In this document: one piece after another, positions 61,522 to 64,000 of the stretch
How positions within the stretch are numbered: the stretch's first letter is position 1
How the letters are laid out: the number at the start of each line of letters is the position of its first letter
Source: Pseudomonadota bacterium
GTDB lineage: Bacteria; Pseudomonadota; Gammaproteobacteria; Acidiferrobacterales; UBA6901
NCBI GenBank assembly: GCA_021783175.1
Contig: JAJXUF010000004.1
Location: 1-64,000, forward strand
Direction of reading: 5' to 3'
Length of the DNA: 64,000 nucleotides
The notes under the pieces: model-generated
Seen by the model: the letters and a program-made list of their open reading frames with translations, nothing else
What the model was told of the DNA's origin: nothing
Databases searched by the model: none
Program-made: the position numbers and the translations under genes

Positions 61522-63075
61522 ATGCCGCAATTGAAATACGACAACAGACTCTTCAACAGCCGTGAGGGCGAGACGGTGCTGGAGGCCTCTTTGAGAAACG
61601 GCGTGGTACTGCCGTTTTCCTGTCGCAGCGGGATTTGCCAGGTCTGTCTGCAGCGCTGCGTCAGCGGTTGCTTGCCGGAGGCCGCGCAGCGCGGAGTGAA
61701 ACCTGAGCTTCGCGCCAAAGGTTATTTTCTTCCATGTTGCTGCATGCCTACCGGCGACATGGTGATAGCGCCACCGTGCGACGAAGACCTGTTTACTTCG
61801 GCAATCGTACACGACAAGCGCGCGTTGACCGACGAAATCTGCCAGGTTCTGCTGGATACTGGAGGCGGCTTCGGCGGTCGCGCTGGCCAATTCATAAACT
61901 TGCGCCAGCCGGGCGGAGTTGCGCGCAGCTACTCGCTCGCTGCGGATCCGGTAGCGGATTATTTTCTGGAACTACATGTGCGACGCATGCCTGGAGGGCA
62001 GCTCAGCAACTGGATATTCCATGAACTCAAAGTTGGCGATGTCGTCGATATCCAGGGTCCCATGGGGTGCAATTATTATGCGGCTGGTGATAGTCAGCAG
62101 CCGCTACTGTTGATCGGTAGTGGCACTGGGCTCGCGCCGCTGCTTGGGATCGTGCGCGACGCGTTGGTGCGAGGCCATTGCGGCGACATCTTTCTCTATC
62201 ACGGGGTGCGGGACCCGTACAGACTTTATATGCACCACGCGCTGCTGGAGCTTGGCGCCAAACACGCCAATTTTCACTATGTGCCCTGTGTTTCCGGGGC
62301 GAAGAGTGGCGTCGGTACGGTGCGCGGACGTGCACATGAAGTCGCACTGGCGCAATGTCCGGACCTGCGAGGTTGGCGCGTGCATCTGGCAGGGCGCGCT
62401 GAAATGGTGTTTGCAGCCGAGCGGCAGGCGCTAAAGGCCGGTGCCGCGCCGGCGGAGGTCTTTGCCGATGCATTCGAACTCACCGATCGGCGCCGCAAGC
62501 CACGCGGCACCGCAGCAAGCGATCGACGCTCCCGGCCACTTCCGGACCCCGAGATGTGGGAGGCCCTGGGTCAAGGCGAACTCATGGGCAGCATTCTTGA
62601 AGACTTTTACACGCGAGTTTTTGAGGACCTTTTGTTGTCGCCGTATTTTCGCGGCGTGACAAAGCGGCGCTTGGTAGAAAAAGTGTACTCGTTTATGTGT
62701 CAGATTTTTACCGGAACCCAATACTATTTTGGGGATAGACCACGGAATGCGCATCACTGGATGGTGATTCCGGACGATCTTTTTGATCATCGCGAACGTC
62801 TCATGCGCGACAGTCTGCGACGCCATAATTTGGCGCCACATCTTATTGCGCGCTGGTTGGCAATTGAGGAGAGTTTCCGGCCGGATATCGTCAAAACGGA
62901 ACCTTGGCCGCGCGTTGTCGGCGGCGTGGCTTTGCCCATGGAAGGTTTTGACGAGATAGTGCTCGACGTCGGCTCCATCTGCGACAGTTGTGGCGCGGAA
63001 ATCAGTGCCGGAACACGGGTTCGCTACCATGTACGGCTAGGTAGCACTTATTGCCCCTGCTGTCACAGTGCCTGA
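61522..63075 (+). CDS. [2Fe-2S] ferredoxin - FAD/NAD(P)H reductase - truncated globin - zinc-ribbon fusion
   Basis: 517 residues from the ATG at 61522 (AGGGTG upstream; the frame runs further upstream through the previous gene). Residues 1-90: plant-type ferredoxin, Cys 34, 39 and 42 (C-x4-C-x2-C) and one of 72-74. Residues 95-320: flavin reductase, RSYS (135-138) for FAD and LIGSGTGLAPLLGI (197-210) for NAD(P). Residues 345-455: a globin of the truncated (2/2) type, LMGSILEDFYTRVF, then FTGTQYYFGDRPRNAHHWMV with the probable haem-binding His 411. Residues 487-514: CDSC and CPCC, a zinc-ribbon pair. The layout resembles flavohaemoglobin with a changed order and an extra iron-sulfur domain. 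Expected to reduce bound O2 or NO, or to report gas and redox state. Confidence 0.9.
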   Translation: MPQLKYDNRLFNSREGETVLEASLRNGVVLPFSCRSGICQVCLQRCVSGCLPEAAQRGVKPELRAKGYFLPCCCMPTGDMVIAPPCDEDLFTSAIVHDKRALTDEICQVLLDTGGGFGGRAGQFINLRQPGGVARSYSLAADPVADYFLELHVRRMPGGQLSNWIFHELKVGDVVDIQGPMGCNYYAAGDSQQPLLLIGSGTGLAPLLGIVRDALVRGHCGDIFLYHGVRDPYRLYMHHALLELGAKHANFHYVPCVSGAKSGVGTVRGRAHEVALAQCPDLRGWRVHLAGRAEMVFAAERQALKAGAAPAEVFADAFELTDRRRKPRGTAASDRRSRPLPDPEMWEALGQGELMGSILEDFYTRVFEDLLLSPYFRGVTKRRLVEKVYSFMCQIFTGTQYYFGDRPRNAHHWMVIPDDLFDHRERLMRDSLRRHNLAPHLIARWLAIEESFRPDIVKTEPWPRVVGGVALPMEGFDEIVLDVGSICDSCGAEISAGTRVRYHVRLGSTYCPCCHSA

Positions 63076-63090
63076 GGCCATGGTGGTTCG

Positions 63091-63744
63091 ATGACAAATG
63101 TTCCAGCACGTTCCGGTAATCCGATTCCGGCTTACCTTGTCCCCACTCCGGCCGGCGTCGGGTTTGCGCTGGGTGCGCCAGATCCAGATCCGGCACGATT
63201 AGTGCTGAATGCGCTCTTGCGCGGTGGGTCAAGCCGTCCTATGCCGCTGGCGATGCTTGCTGAAGTCTCCGGCATCGGGGACAGAAAATCGCTGGGGGCG
63301 ATTCTCTTCGCATTGCAGCGTGATGGAAAGCTTAGCGGAGATGTGGAGCCTCTGGCGGTGGCACGTGAACCGCTTGGCGATGCGGTTCCGCCGCTTCTGG
63401 AAGCCATGTCGACAGATGGTCGCGGCGTGCTCGCCGACGACCACGGCCTTTGCTACGCCTTCGCCGGTTATTCTTGCGACGAGGCGCAACGCCTGGCAGC
63501 TTGTGCACCATCGGCGTGGCAGCTTTTGCGCCGACATCGCGAGCATGTCATTGGAGCAGCGAATCGCGAAACCTATACTCTGGCACTGCTCGATGAAACG
63601 GCCGGCGCTCGCCTCATAATACGGCCGCTTTTTGTCGGCGAGCAGGTATTTCATCTGTGTCTCTCCGGATTGGCGCATCCGAATTCCCCGGCGCTTACCA
63701 AACTCGGTGCATTGTTGCTGCGCCGTTACGTCGGGCCATGCTGA
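63091..63744 (+). CDS. Cluster protein with winged-helix-like N-terminus and roadblock-like C-terminus (unknown family)
   Basis: 217 residues. A segment RLVLNALLRGGSSRPMPLAM, LAEVSGIGDRKSLGAILFAL, QRDGKLSGD reads as a winged helix (about 45-95). The second half (LADDHGLCYAFAGYS, helix, YTLALLDETAGARLIIRPLF, VGEQVFHLCLSG, helix) has the strand-helix order of a roadblock fold, but identity is weak. I cannot name the family. The gene is 15 bases after the globin fusion and 22 bases before roadblock 3. Confidence 0.6.
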   Translation: MTNVPARSGNPIPAYLVPTPAGVGFALGAPDPDPARLVLNALLRGGSSRPMPLAMLAEVSGIGDRKSLGAILFALQRDGKLSGDVEPLAVAREPLGDAVPPLLEAMSTDGRGVLADDHGLCYAFAGYSCDEAQRLAACAPSAWQLLRRHREHVIGAANRETYTLALLDETAGARLIIRPLFVGEQVFHLCLSGLAHPNSPALTKLGALLLRRYVGPC

Positions 63745-63766
63745 CCGTATTCTTAAGGAGGTGCCC

Positions 63767-64000
63767 GTGTCGGAAGTGAGTGGACCAGACGGGTTGGAAG
63801 CCAGTGGCGAGCGATTGAAAGCGATTCTCGAAGAGTTGCACAGCGAATCCAGGGATGTGCAAGCTTCCATGATAGTCACCCATGATGGGTTGACCATGCT
63901 GGTGCTGGGCAGCGTGATCGATCCGGACCGCTTTGGCGCGATGTGTGCCGATCTGTTGTCGCTGTGCCGCTCGGCAGCTGCCGAATTGGAACGCGGACAA
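63767..64000 (+). CDS. Roadblock/LC7 protein 3 (partial, cut by the window end)
   Basis: 78 codons from a GTG with AAGGAGG five bases upstream. Contains RLKAILEELHSESRDVQASM, IVTHDGLTMLVLGSVID and DRFGAMCADLLSLCRSAAAE, the first helix, strands and second helix of a roadblock protein, strongly similar to roadblock 2. The C-terminal strands lie outside the window. Confidence 0.87.
   Translation, partial: MSEVSGPDGLEASGERLKAILEELHSESRDVQASMIVTHDGLTMLVLGSVIDPDRFGAMCADLLSLCRSAAAELERGQ

Overview
The window looks like chromosomal DNA of a Gram-negative proteobacterium, probably beta- or gamma-class. The reasons are several lipoboxes and outer-membrane proteins, a TRAP transporter, an HME-RND efflux set, a caa3-type cytochrome oxidase operon and an FNR-type box. 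No ribosomal or taxonomic marker is present, so I do not name a genus. I recognised no tRNA, rRNA or CRISPR array.

Layout. 1-1,990: the 3' end of a GH94/cyclic glucan synthase-like gene, then a graveyard with an IS5-type remnant, the C-terminal part of a Fic/RhuM-type gene and possibly the first codons of an hsdR. 1,991-6,655: two paralogous lipoproteins, each with two tandem seven-bladed YVTN propellers, each preceded by a perfect TGTGA-N6-TCACA (CRP-type) palindrome. 7,230-13,461: MarR/MFS/dienelactone hydrolase, DUF1348/TetR and GST/TetR groups, the last two with visible operators. 13,562-17,236: a four-gene TRAP operon (TatT-DctP-DctQ-DctM). 17,386-18,490: a decayed IS3 element. 18,593-21,774: a glycosyltransferase, DUF2334 deacetylase and LplT-like transporter operon. 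22,198-30,386: hydrolases, a methyltransferase and two P-type ATPases (a Ca2+-type and a proton-pump type). 30,591-31,994: a flavin-dependent halogenase homologue.

32,524-38,879 is respiratory: a HIG1-domain protein, then coxB (with fused cytochrome c), coxA, ctaG, coxC and ctaB behind a perfect FNR-type palindrome. CoxA keeps the haem and copper ligands and the D-channel Asp but has Leu where the K-channel Lys normally sits. An orphan F1 epsilon subunit follows. 39,870-56,538, all on the minus strand, holds envelope and metal genes: a FecR/DUF6600 protein, a beta-barrel protein, a CzcCBA-like efflux set whose czcB is frameshifted, an HTH-DUF1232 protein, an OprB-like porin, and an unusual fusion of a ZIP-type permease with a multicopper oxidase.

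57,327 to the window end is the most unusual part: at least ten tightly packed plus-strand genes that look like a prokaryotic small-GTPase signalling module. It has an MglA-type Ras-like GTPase, three roadblock/LC7-like proteins (the last cut by the window edge), an ABC ATPase fused to a dual-specificity protein phosphatase, two proteins with winged-helix-like segments, a small membrane protein, a cysteine-cluster protein, and a [2Fe-2S] ferredoxin - FAD/NAD reductase - truncated globin - zinc-ribbon fusion. My inference is that redox or gas state (O2/NO) is sensed or relayed by the globin flavoprotein and coupled to GTPase switching. The output is unknown.
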